Below are positions 1-10,968 of a DNA stretch of 64,000 bases, one piece after another. How positions within the stretch are numbered: the first letter of the stretch is position 1; each line of letters opens with the position of its first letter. The stretch spans positions 124,001-188,000 of the forward strand of contig JAAVTG010000675.1 of the NCBI GenBank assembly GCA_011947345.1, given 5' to 3'. Source of the stretch: Phytophthora quininea. Taxonomy: Eukaryota > Oomycota > Peronosporomycetes > Peronosporales > Peronosporaceae. The notes beneath the pieces were generated by a model. The model was not told the origin of the DNA. It did no database searches and saw only the letters and a program-made list of their open reading frames with translations. The position numbers and the translations under genes were made by a program.

Positions 1-1097
1 GCGGTATTCCTGCAGAAGCAAGATCTGCTTCTTGAGCTTCATCGCTGTTACTAGCCCCTCCACAAACTGCTCGTGCTCGTCGGGCTTCTGGAATCGTGCG
101 AATGGCCGCAGCTGTGCCAGAAGTTCGCGCTCCTCTTTGGGCCGTTTACGCTCTGTGTGCTGATGCAACTTGTAGTCCAACAGCCCACGCTCGACGACAA
201 ACTTTTTGCGATCTGCACGTTCGTCCAGCTTTTGGTTGTAGATCTCCAGGACTTGGAGCTTCAACTCGCGCTCGGACGGATGGTCGCTCTCGGAGAACTC
301 CATGTCTGCTAGAATTACTTCTGCCTCGTTTTCGTACTCCACGTCAAAGTCTCCTCGCAGCGGCATGTACCCCGCCAGTTGGCTGGGTCCATTCCTCTCT
401 CCAGGCGGCACTCTCAGACTGGCGTTCTCCGCCATGGCCAGCTCTGCCCGGTCTTCTGCTGCCTGCTGTTGCTGCTCCTGCTTCTTCTCAAACGCCTCGT
501 CTTCCTTGCTTTCCTCGTCGCCAATAAATCTGGGCCTCAGGTCCTTCCAGCCCAAGTAGGCCGTCATATAGTGCCTCTCGCACTTCTTGTCCGTCTTGGT
601 GACCACGTGCTCGGCAATGTCTTTCCAGTTGCCCATGCCAAACATCTCGATGCCCTCCAGCAGAGCAGCTCCTCATCTGCGGTCCAGACGGCACTGCTAG
701 GGTCGGTGGCTGTCGGCATGGCAGCTGCGTTGGTGCCCATGGCTTGCGGGGCAGTCTCGACGCTGTCGCTGCCGACGGGCTCCAGCACGATTGGGAAGGC
801 GAGGCAGTCCGAGACCGTGTACTTGTGGCTCTTCTTGTGCTCCCCCAGCTCCGTCCCCACAGCGAAGCACTCGACACATAGCTCGAAGGGAGGTGTGGGC
901 TTGCACTCGGCGCACGTGATGCGGATGTTGCGCGCCAGGTCCTTCTGGCAGTTGAGGCAGAACTTGGTCTTCATGGCGGCGGGCTTGGCGGGCGGCGGCG
1001 CCTCGGAGACGGCGGACGCGCCCTGATCTGGGGAAGCAGCAGGCTCTGACTTGCTCTTCTTGCTGTGGCTGCGGCGCGAGTCGCTCTTGCCGCCCAT
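1..1097 (-). CDS. ADA2: Transcriptional adaptor ADA2 (3' end outside window)
   Basis: ADA2 is a subunit of SAGA/ADA-type histone acetyltransferase complexes in the nucleus; it links the Gcn5 acetyltransferase to chromatin. The protein starts MGGKSDSRR and has a Ser/Lys-rich N-terminus. A ZZ zinc finger follows at about residues 40-90 (CLNCQKDL, ITCAEC, FELCVEC, then His ligands near HKKSHKYTV). A SANT/Myb domain starts WTADEELL and continues LEGIEMFGMGNWKDIAEH. After it comes a charged helical stretch typical of ADA2; the C-terminal SWIRM region lies beyond position 1. The frame breaks inside SANT near 662-665: restoring one C in the CTC-TG stretch gives the family sequence EELLLLEGIEM. The fold is otherwise intact, so I read the break as a sequence error. 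The start is the first ATG in frame, 113 bp after the stop of the upstream gene on the same strand. Confidence 0.9.
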
Positions 1098-1209
1098 ACT
1101 GCTCGGGAGAGGTGCGGGACTTGCGCTCAGTATGAGACTTTCCGCCAAAACCTGTCCCGAAAGAATGCAAAAGAAACCCAGAAAGAGTGGTGCAAATCGA
1201 GTTGGCTCA

Positions 1210-4200
1210 TTAGACAACCTTCCACACGAACAGGGCCTTGTCGTTGGCGCCGATGGAGACCAGCCTCGAGTCGTCGCTCGTGAACGCCACATTGGCCACG
1301 TTCAGCGTGTGGCCGCGCAGTGTGTGCTGTTCGGTGTGCCGCGAGACGCACGGCGTGTTGTACACGCGGATTTCCCCTGGTTCGTGGCCGCCGCCAGCAT
1401 CTCCTGCGTGTTCGCCTTGGCCAAGGCGTACACGTGGTCGTCCGGCCGCCCGGCAGTGTCCCAGACGCCCTGGGCAGCCCAGGCAAAGAGGCAGTTGTGA
1501 GAGGCCCACACTGTGTCAGCGGCGCTAGCAGGAGACGTGATGTGGCTGCCGTCCATCGTGCTGATGAAGAGCAACTCGAAGGCGTCACTCGAAATACGAG
1601 CCATACTGCTGTCTGCGGCAAAGTCGACGCGAGTGACGCGGCCACTCGCTTTGGAGAACTTGAAGCGCAGCGAGAACCCATCGAGTGTCGAGTACAGGTA
1701 CACGCAGTGGTCGGCCGACGCCAGCGCCAGCAGCGTCAAGTCCGGCGAAAAGGTCAAGTCGAGGGCGCTCAGCTTGCAGTCCCGACCTTCGTGCAGCAGC
1801 TCGAGGGTCTGTCCGTCAAGCACAGCGAACGCGCCGTCCTTGTGGCTGTTTTTGTTGGTCGCAGAGGAACCGCCGAACCCGACGGCAAGCCACTTTCCAT
1901 CCGGAGAATAAGCCACACTCCGCAGAGCTCCATCCATTGTGGTCTTGGCGACCACGCAGCGTTTATTCAAATGCCACACCCGCACAGTGTGATCCCCGCC
2001 AGCAGTCGCTACCAGCTCCGGTCTCAGCGGGTGGACGCTGAGCCCATGCAGCTGAGCAGAATGGTCGAAGTGGCTTTCGGTCACCAGAATCGTATCGCCC
2101 GTGGTCCGCGACAACTCGAACAGCTCGGCGCCTTTTGTGCCCAGGAGAAGGCGGTCCTCTGCTGCATCCCAACAAAGCGATCGCACGGCTGCATTTTGTG
2201 GCGCTGGTTGGCACCCGGACACGTCAAAATCGGCCAACGGCGTTAGTGTTGTTCGGGCCCACAACTTAACGTGACCGTCGCGACCTCCCGTCGCACATCC
2301 GAGCGTTGTTGTGTGGATGGCGTACACACTCCCCGTGTGTGCTGGTATCACTCGTCCGACAGCACACGCTTCCCACACATAAAGATGCCCCGAGGCACAG
2401 CCCGTAACCACGAGGCTGCCCATGGAGGCACCACAGAGTACGGGCTGTCGCTGTGCGCGAGCCCCAAACACGCCGTCGCGAGCCGTGAGCGCTGGAGGCG
2501 ATATCTTCCAGAACAGCACGTGATTGTCTCCTCCCGAAACCAATTGACAGCCGCTCGCGCCTTGCGGCTCATCAATAAAGCACACAAAAGACCGAGCGGC
2601 GAGTTGCTCGTGAGCTTGCAAATAAGGCGCCGTCAAACCATCGCCCCGAACCGGAGCGATACACGGCAAGCGAATGAAACTCATCCTGACCCACAGCTGC
2701 AAGCAACTTCCCGTCAGGAGCGCTGAAGGCCATCGACGTCACAGCTTTGCGGTGGAATGCGCTGAGCTCCACAACACGTATGCAAGTTGCTGGTTCCCAA
2801 ATGTGGATCCGTGGTCGCTCGTGCGCAAAGCTGTGAGCACAAATCTCGCCCGACGCCACATAAGCTCCGGATGGAGTCGCGTTCATACAGAAGATGGGCC
2901 GCGAGTGGCCCATGTAGAACTGCTGCCGGTGCTCGCGTCGGTCGTAGCTCACTCCCATGCATCCCACAGGGAAGATGACGAGCTTCGGTCGAGCATACAG
3001 GGCGTTCTGGCGAACGTCGTGCGAGCGAAACCCGAAAACATGCTCCAGCTCAAACGCACGGTGGCGAGCTACCCCTTCAGCCCCACTTGGTTCGTGCGCA
3101 TCGCCTGAAGGTGGCAGGATGGAACTTACGTACGGCTTTACTTCCGTTTGGGCGCCTCCTCCATCGTTTACGAATGCTTCTGGCAGGAATCGGCCCTCAG
3201 CTTCCACATCCGGGTCGGTTTCAAGGTCTTTTGCTACACTGGCATTGCCATTTGCTGTCGCTTCACCATCGCCAGTGGCACCCGAAAGGCGTCTCCACTG
3301 AAACATGCATCGATCTGAGCGCCCGATACTGAGACAGAAACTCCCTCCAACCCCGAGAACCCGAGCTGAGCAACGGGCCCGCTGTGGCCATAGTAAGTCT
3401 TAGCACCAGCTCCTTGCACGAAGCTGGGAAACTTGGAGATGCTAACGACCCCGTGCGAGTTTCCTGCGGCCAGTATGGCCGAACTGCCGAGATATGGACT
3501 ACCAGGTTGGGAGATAGCGCAACATGTGATCTCACGCACTACAGCATCGCCAAGCCCCGGCGGTGCGACTGGCCAAATGCCTTGATTGGACCAGTTGTAA
3601 ATGGTGCTGCAAGAGTCCCATGTTTGATTGCGCAGTGCTGTGGCACTTGCTACATGCGACCCTGTCGTTACATCAGCGAAAAGCAACTCAAAGCCGCGAC
3701 AATTGCTGCGCAAATACTGCGAATCACTGGCCAAGTCGAGATGTGTGACCGGGGCCTTGTGCCTGGAGAAGACGGCGCGCTTGGTGTAATTGCTGGGAAC
3801 GTCGTAGATATACACAGATCCATCTAACGCACCACACACCAATGACTGACCGTCGGGCGAGAAGCGTAAAACAGTCACGGACTGCTTCGTATCGCGAGTT
3901 TCATACACAAGCTCCACGCTTTGGCCACGGTCTTCAAACACCAACATACTGCCATCTTTTTGTGCCGTCTGCCAGTTCCGCCGCTACCCAAGCCGACAGC
4001 AATAAAGTCTCCATCGGGGAGTATGCGCACGCACGACTGCTGGTCTCCAGCTTGGACGAAAGGATGAGGAGATGGTGTGCTAAGTCCCATACGCGAAGCA
4101 TACCGTCGTCACCGGTTGTGCAGCCTCGTGCCTTGTGGTAGCAAACACCAAGGCCATGAAGCTCACCTCTTGCATGGGCCTCCATGGATACCACGGGTGT

Positions 4201-7200
4201 GCCGCCTGGTGTTTTCAGCACCAACGGCGTTCCATCCAGGGACGAGAGCAGGTGAATCGTGCTGCCGCGAGTGCCTGCGACCAAAGTGTCTCGTGTAGCG
4301 TCCCAATAGATGCTGCGGATCGCGTATCGCCCGGACGCATTGAACTCCCCAAATTCAGCCAGACACTCTAGGTCACCGTTCCAAAGCTTTACGAGGCCGT
4401 CTTGTCCTCCGCTGGCAATGCTACCAGATGCTGCAGAAGTGCTGAACAAGGCTGCCACCCCACGTGAGTGCGCTGGTACGATGTTGGACAACTCCGTGCC
4501 CTTAAACTGATACAAGTCCCCGCTGACCGTTCCCGCGACGGCGTCTTTGCCACAACATACTACGCTTAGAAAGAAGGTGGCGCTCCTTGTCGACCTTTTC
4601 GCCCAAGCAATGCATCCTTTTTAACAAATGTCTTGCCTGCGGCAAGTCTCCAAAATGATGCCGATTTACCACCGACGGTAACGACGACAACGGGTGCCAC
4701 AGGGATGTCCCCGGGGCTTATGGTGACTTCCGGATCTGCAGCGCCTGGAATAGTTTTAGAGGCTAGCTCTTGCTGAAAGCTAATACCAAGGATACGACCC
4801 ACGGATGTGGTGCTAGCGTGGGCTAGCAACTCACCACTACGCCAGTCATACAGCGCGAGGGAGTTCCGATCATCAAGGCCAACACTTGCCAATAGGTTTC
4901 CAGCAGAATTAAACCGCAATTCAGCGATTCCATGACGATGAAACCCTCGCAAGGAAGACACTACCTCCAGCGTATCGATACGCCACACGTGGATGCTTGG
5001 GCGGCGACCCATCTGTCCGGACGCTGCAAATTCCTGTGCCGTGTTGCTGGATTTACCGCTTACTCCGAAGTGGGTAGCAAGACTCGTGACTTCATCGGTG
5101 TGTTGTTTGAAATGGCGCTGCAGCCAGAGCTTGGTGTCGAGAATTACAACTACCGTCGCAGCTGGATAGACCAACAACCCCTTGGCACGTGTCAGGAAAA
5201 TATTGTTGCGTGCATCATGACAACGATAGCCGTAGACCCACTCCAGCTCCAAACTGTCATTTGGCACGGTCGAAAGCTCTAAGTTGCTTTCATCTGGTGC
5301 CTCGGCAGGAGGGACACTGCTACTTACCCACGGCTTGGATGGAAGTGATGCTGGTGCCGCCGAATATGCGGCAGGCTTTGAGGATTCCTCTTCAGTCGCA
5401 CCTTTCTCGTCTTCCTCATCAGTGGACGGATCCTGAAGTCTCTCAGCTAAAAGCTCAAGCGCGAAATCCCCCACAGTTATGGCCTCCTCAAACGCAGAGC
5501 GTTCGCTTCCATGACTGACCTCTCTCTCATCGTCGGATGTAGCGGGAGCGTCGCCGTCATCTCCAACGCCACCGAATCCCCGTTTGCATCTAGCTCTTCA
5601 TGTTCAATTCGCCACTGGAAGATGCATCGCTCATCCCGCGTTGTCGCTACGACCGAGTTACCATCGGCAGTAAAACGCACGGACGAGATTGTGCTGGCTG
5701 CGCCACGTGCGACCTGGCACAATGATTCCGGGCTCACGCACGGATAGCGAAAAAGCCGTAGCGAGCCGAGTGTATCCCCTACCACAAGCATCGGCATCTC
5801 TGAGCCAGGCGACCGATCAACTACGGATATTTCGTACGCTTGGTCCTTGTGAATAGGCCAAGCTCCTTGAGTGCCCCATCCATAAGGGCATGAACAGGAA
5901 AGCCACTCGACGTCCTTGAGAGTCGCCACACGTGTGATCTCAACGCCCGACGAACTTTCAAAGAACACCATCTCGCCGCGATTCCGTGAGTTTGCCATAA
6001 TGTATTCTCCTGTTGATGAAAAGTCAAAAGTGGTGAGGACGACGCCAGCATCACGTGCACGGCATTTGCCCTTGGACGCCCAATCCTCCGTATGATAAGA
6101 GTAGATGCAGTTGTCGTTTGAGCCCACAGCTAGAGTGAGTCCGTCGCCTGAAAAACGCAGTGTTCGAATAGATCTCTTGGAGTCCTTCGCCTCGAATTTT
6201 ACGGCCAAAGATGCCTCATTCAACACAGTGAAGACGCCTTGCTTGTTCGCGTTTATCAGCTTAGGCTGTTGTCGCCTTCTCCAGGCCAACAGCTCTGGAT
6301 CCGTTGCCACGGCGACTTCCTCATCCTCATCTTCAGCGCCTTGGCCTACAGCAATGCTGGACCCATCTGGCGAGTACGCGCAAGCTCGAGCAGGGGCATC
6401 TAAAACCGCGATCCGAAGTTGACGATGAGCCGAAAGGTCCCATACGCGCACAGTGCGGTCGTCTCCAACGGAGCAACACTCGCGACGGAGAGGGTGCACG
6501 GCAAGTCCGTGCAGCTGAAATGATGAGTGGCCGCACACCACGGGGCCAAAATGCAGATTTGCGCCGTCGCTCGAAGCTATCTCGTAAATTTCAGCCGCTG
6601 CGGTCGCGATGAGGAGTTTTGCTCCGCCGTCAGGAGAAGCCACAAGGCTACGTACACGAGGTGCAGAACTGCCCATAGCAACAAGATCGAATTGGGCCCC
6701 AGGCTCCAGCCGTCGACTCCACACACGAACTTTTCCATCCTTGCCACCACTTAGCACGCCACCAGCGAAAGTGTATAGCATTGTTACGGCAGCTGCATGG
6801 GCATACAATACGCGAACACAATTACGCCCTTCAAACAACAGCAATTGTCCCCGCGCTGTACCAGCTAATGCACCAGTTCCCTGCGTATCGCCCGGTAAAG
6901 CTGCCACACTCATGATCGTTTGAACTTTTGCCTTGCGTCCGAGAACTCCCGGAAGGCGAGCGAAAAGTGCATGATGGCTTGGGTAGCGTGCATCACGCTC
7001 ACGTGACCAAAAGAACAGGTGTCGTCTTCCGCCGGTCACAAACTGCGATTGTCCCGACGGACCATTCAATACAGTCAGAGCATGCACAGGCTCCCGACCA
7101 CCACGTCCAGCAAAAATGAGCTCAGCAGGTTTACTCCAGTCTGCGAGGTCGTTGGTACCATTCCCATCCGCTGAAGATGCCCTCTTTTCCCACTGATAAA

Positions 7201-8579
7201 CTGCAACGCAGTTGAATTCGTCTTGACCGACAGTCACGATGGTTCGGCCGTTAGGCATCCACGCTAAGTGTGAAACACCACATCTATGAAAGCCGCGCAG
7301 TACGCTGAGTACTCCACCGCCGCCTCCAGCGCCGCTCTCGCTCAGAGTCTGTGTCGTCCAGATGACAATCTTGGGCTGTAAAGCAGCTTCGCCGGTAGCA
7401 ATTACGCGACTATCGGTTGGATGCACGGCCAAAGTCTGGACCATTCCTGCGTGGTGGCATGCGAATCGCTGACGGTGTGCCACGGTGTCATAGACGACCA
7501 CGACGCTGCCTGCTGGGTAGACAACCTCAGCAGGAGACACGTAGTGCACGATATTGCGCAGGTCGCTGTTGAAGCCATAGATCCACTCGAGCTCGAGACT
7601 GGCGGCTGGCATGCTTGGGTCTATCGTAGGAGGAGCACTAGGTGTGGCATTTGCCACTACCAGTTGCCATGGACGACGAGGAACCATTTTGTCAGCCGTG
7701 AAGTCCGGCGTTGCTACGTCGACAGGATAACTGGCGTCCCGCTTCCGTGCAGTAGCCTCGTCATCTTGTGCGGATGGTGCGAGGAGTCCTGCAGCAGCCT
7801 CGCGTTCTGCATCACTGTCGTCTCCGTCCTGCTCGTCCACGCACTCGTTTGGACAGTCGAAGTAGTCTACCCACGAAGTCACTTCAGGCGTCGTGTCCGC
7901 GAAGCGCAAGAACTCCGTAAGCGATAAGAACTCGTCCACACCTGGTTTCTGCGCACGCTGGAAGGCATGTTGAGCCAGGTCTTCCAGCACGAGCTCCGTG
8001 GGGCAGGACACCGCCACGCACAGCTTGCACAGGCCCGTTAACGTCGACTTGAACGCCAATGTCAGTTCGTCCAGCGACAACTGGCCCGTCTCGTTGAAGT
8101 CGTAGCAATTGTACACGACTGCAGAAGAACATCAACGCAGCGTCAGTGGCAGCAAGGTAGGGACAGGAGCAGATAACGGGGCCGCACACGTGAGCTTTTG
8201 CGGGACGGGCATGGCCGACATCATGGCCATCGTGCCCAGGAACTCGAGCGCGTCCACGAGTCCGTTCTCGTCCGTGTCCAGCGCCGTGAACAGGCCGGCG
8301 CTCAGCTGGTCCATCTCGTTGCGTGCGTGGATCTCCAGCGTCGACTGCAGCGAGCGGCAGATCTCCACGAGCTCGTCCTGATTGAGCCCGAAGCCCTCGG
8401 CGACGTCATTGAAGCACTCCCAGAGCTTGTTGACGTCGCGCTCGGAGGCTGCAAACGGGAACAGAAAGTTAGGGCGACAGAACCGCAGAGATGGACATGA
8501 TGATAAAGAGAGGTTGACTACCATTCAGGAAGGGTGTCGAGGCTTTGAGGTACGCGGCCTTGCCCTGGAGCTGCCCCAT
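1210..8579 (-). CDS. EF-hand + triple EMAP-like (EML/HELP) WD40 protein, ~2,400 aa
   Basis: EMAP-like proteins bind microtubules through paired beta-propellers introduced by a HELP motif. Here three such units lie in tandem, the architecture of animal EML5/EML6. HELP-type starts are visible as LELEWIYGFNSDLRN (about 7560-7600), LELEWVYGYRCHDARNN (about 5205-5255) and ELEHVFGFRSHDVRQN (about 3005-3050). Each is followed by many WD-type blades such as RVWDLSAHRQ and VRVWHLNKR. Ahead of them is an EF-hand region (LDTDENGLVDALEF, then YDFNETGQLSLDEL). The predicted start MGQLQGK carries a Gly2 compatible with N-myristoylation. Introns are 8449-8521 and 8119-8187. The frame breaks near 1375, 2588, 3313, 3958, 4017, 4597 and 5572. 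Almost all need one base restored in a homopolymer and one (2588) an extra T removed; the blade pattern continues in the new frame every time. A role in flagella or the microtubule cytoskeleton is inference. Confidence 0.85.
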
Positions 8580-8664
8580 GCGATCGATCAGAGTGCTGGA
8601 TACGAAAGATCGTTCACAAAGTAGCTAATTAATTTCTGTTAAGGCATACATGGCCTTGGTCGAT

Positions 8665-9919
8665 CTACTTGCCAAAGCGGCGTTTGCGGCGGTTGAACTC
8701 GAGGATAATGCCTTCTACGTCGTCGCGAGTCATCTCTGGCCACATCTTGTCCAGGAAGATCAGCTCCGAGTACGCGATCTGGTACAGCAGGAAGTTGCTG
8801 ATGCGCAGCTCGCCCGACGTGCGGATGAGGATATCTGGGTCCGGCAGACCGCTATCGCAGCAAGATAAACGGTTAGCAAGTGGTTCAGTCATCTAATAGA
8901 GCTGTATCGGCAACCGAACGTACGCTGTGAGCATGCGCTGGCTGAGCAGGTCTTCATCGATGTCTTCGACGGCCGTCTCACCGTTGGCAACCTCCGTGGC
9001 GATCTTTTGCAGGCCCCCACGATCTCATTACGCGCGCCGTAGCTGAAGCATTGTATCAAATAATGTGTTAAACGATGCAACAGCAGAACCAGCCAAGATG
9101 CCAGCCAATTGTACCTGACGCAGATGTTAAGACTGAAAGCAGAGCAGTGCTTCGTCTCAGCTTCGATCGTCTCTATCGACTCCACGATGTACGCTGGCAG
9201 CTTGCGGCCGTCCGACACCAACACGCGCACGCGGACATCTCTCTTCAGCGACTCGGGCACAATCTCATTCATGAACTGGTTGAACAGACTCATCAGCGCA
9301 TCCACCTCGGACTGCTCTCGATTCCAGTTCTCTACAGCAACAACAACACACGTCAGGCACGGTAATAGCTGCATTACAATCCCAACATTTTAATCCACCA
9401 GTAGAGAACGCAAAGACCGTCAGCGCCTTGATGCCAGCGTCGATGCACCAGTCCGTGAAATTGACGAGTGTCTTGCTGCCGTCCGAGTGGCCTCTCACGC
9501 CCTCCGTATTTGCTCTTGCCATATCGTCTATTGCCGTCCATGATGACCGCAATGTGACGAGGAATCGTCAAGTTCTTGGCGTCCGCCAGCAGCTCCGCTC
9601 TCGTCTGCTGGGTCAGAACTTCCAAGTCCACGCCGGCGGCCTTCGCCAGCCACTTCCTCGCTCTCCACAGAACACTAGGCAGCAACTTATGCCAGCGAAC
9701 GGAGCTGCCGATCCCGCTGACGCCCGAGGCCAGCGAGAAGCTCAGCAGTGTGAGCACAAACACGAGCGTGATGGGCATCCCGGCCAACCACCACATCTCG
9801 AAGCCGTTGTAGAAGCTCTTGGCCAGCCCCAGGTCGCGCACATCTTCCAGCTGCGACAGCGTCTGACGTCCGAGACTCTCGCGCAGTCCCCACACCACTC
9901 CGCTGGCGTTCTCGTCCAT
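8665..9919 (-). CDS. cis-prenyltransferase (dehydrodolichyl/undecaprenyl diphosphate synthase)
   Basis: This enzyme chains isopentenyl units in cis to make the polyprenyl diphosphate precursor of dolichol, at the ER. The signature [16 protein letters not shown] contains the catalytic Asp of the DGNRR motif. It is followed by [22 protein letters not shown] and [18 protein letters not shown], all hallmark cis-prenyltransferase blocks. The protein ends RRKRRFGK, which retains the C-terminal RxG motif, so it may work without a NgBR partner. An N-terminal extension of about 110 residues contains a hydrophobic segment ([19 protein letters not shown]). Introns are 9332-9398, 9043-9114 and 8852-8923, each joining conserved blocks in frame. 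Frame breaks lie near 9497 (one extra base after GGRE) and 9012 (one A missing in AAAA). The start ATG at 9919 faces the methyltransferase gene across a 120-bp divergent promoter. Confidence 0.9.
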
Positions 9920-10039
9920 GGCGTGCGTCCAGGAGCCAACGCGGCAATACGGCGACACGCGGTCTTTTCCACAGAAGTATTCACTACGGGCGGGCAGTCA
10001 CTTTTGACTGGCAATTCCGGCCAGTCAACGTGAACAGCA
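9920..10039. promoter_or_regulatory. Bidirectional promoter with TGACTG inverted elements
   Basis: This 120-bp gap separates the divergent start codons of the cis-prenyltransferase and the tRNA methyltransferase. Within 33 bp it holds CAGTCA (9995-10000), TGACTGG (10005-10011) and CCAGTCA (10021-10027), that is, three copies of one hexamer in alternating orientation. The arms at 10005 and 10021 form a palindromic site with a 9-base spacer. It could be a dimeric transcription-factor site shared by both genes, but no factor is identified and the function is inferred from position and symmetry only. Confidence 0.4.
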
Positions 10040-10840
10040 ATGATGCACTCGAGATGGCTGCGTCGCGGCGGTGCCGTGCGCCCCACACTCGCCTACAACC
10101 AGAGCCAGACCGTCGATCGTTTTCTACGAGGCTTCGGCAAGTCGAACGCGCAATTTAGCTCCGCATCGCCCGTCGGGTCGTCGACTGCGGGCACCTCCCA
10201 CTCGGGCTCCAAACGGTTCCGACAGCACGTGAATCCGCTTTCCAGCGTCTACCGCGAGCCGATTGAGCTGCCCAATTGGATGGAATGCTTCGCCGACCCA
10301 ACGCTCCCCATCCACCTGGACATTGGATGCGCCCGCGGCAAGTACCTGATGGACGTGGCGCACACGCAGGCTGCCAAACAGAATTTCGTGGGCGTGGAGA
10401 TCCGCCGCAACGTGCTGGTCGAGGCTGAACGAGAGGCAAAGGAGCGAGTGATCGACAACTTGGCATTTGTCCATGCCAACATGAACATCCAGCAGAAACG
10501 ACTGCTGCAGTCGCTGCCGGCCCCAGTAACCAGTGTGTCCATTTTCCACCCAGACCCGTGGATGAAAAAGCGCCATATCAAGCGCCGACTAGTAAACGGC
10601 GGATTTGTTGCCGACTTGGCCAAGTTACTACCAAACGGGACCCCGATCTTCGTGCAGACTGACGTGGAGGAACTGTTCGAGTGCATGGTAGAGATCTTCG
10701 AGATGTCGAAGCTATACGACCTTGACGCGTTGCTCAAGAATCCGTTCGGAATCCCCACAGACAGAGAAAAATTCGTCCGTGAGCAAGGAGGGAAAATCTT
10801 CAGAGTGAAGCTGATGGTTGACAAGAACCATAAGTCATGA
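10040..10840 (+). CDS. TRM8: tRNA (guanine-N7-)-methyltransferase catalytic subunit (TrmB/Trm8/METTL1 family)
   Basis: The enzyme transfers a methyl group from S-adenosylmethionine to N7 of G46 in the variable loop of tRNAs; in eukaryotes it usually works with a WD40 partner (Trm82/WDR4). The 266-residue frame is unbroken and intronless. After an N-terminal extension of about 80 residues (Ser-rich, possibly organellar targeting), the Rossmann fold begins LPIHLDIGCARGKYL, the SAM-binding loop. It is followed by FVGVEIRRNVLVEAE and the family signature SIFHPDPWMKKRHIKRRLV. The C-terminal block IPTDREKFVREQGGKIFRV is also typical. The first of two adjacent ATGs is used. Unlike most of its neighbours it shows no frame break. 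The last codons and the stop are part of a perfect inverted repeat. Confidence 0.92.
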   Translation: MMHSRWLRRGGAVRPTLAYNQSQTVDRFLRGFGKSNAQFSSASPVGSSTAGTSHSGSKRFRQHVNPLSSVYREPIELPNWMECFADPTLPIHLDIGCARGKYLMDVAHTQAAKQNFVGVEIRRNVLVEAEREAKERVIDNLAFVHANMNIQQKRLLQSLPAPVTSVSIFHPDPWMKKRHIKRRLVNGGFVADLAKLLPNGTPIFVQTDVEELFECMVEIFEMSKLYDLDALLKNPFGIPTDREKFVREQGGKIFRVKLMVDKNHKS

Positions 10841-10927
10841 GTTTTGTCTCATCTATTGACGAGCATAGATACATTTTTTTGGCTTGCTATTGAATGCCAA
10901 AACTCATGACTTATGGTTCTTGTCAAC
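10817..10927. repeat. Perfect 30-bp inverted repeat across the stop codon of the tRNA methyltransferase
   Basis: The left arm 10817-10846 is perfectly complementary to the right arm 10898-10927, with a 51-base spacer that includes a run of seven T. The left arm begins gttgacaagaacc and holds the last eight codons plus the TGA; the right arm ends ggttcttgtcaac. The transcript could fold into a 30-bp hairpin. A shorter direct repeat (aatgccaaaac) recurs just downstream near 10938. It may reflect a fold-back duplication or 3'-end signal; no mobile element is seen. Confidence 0.9.
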
Positions 10928-10968
10928 GCTACTCAGTAAATGCCAAAACACGTCATGTACCAATAGTG

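Noticed and set aside
5520..5570. A 51-bp intron in the EML gene (GTGGCG ... GAGAG) that would also restore the frame
   Set aside because: It lacks a typical donor and a pyrimidine tract, and restoring one G at the same place gives an equally good frame like the other breaks in this gene.
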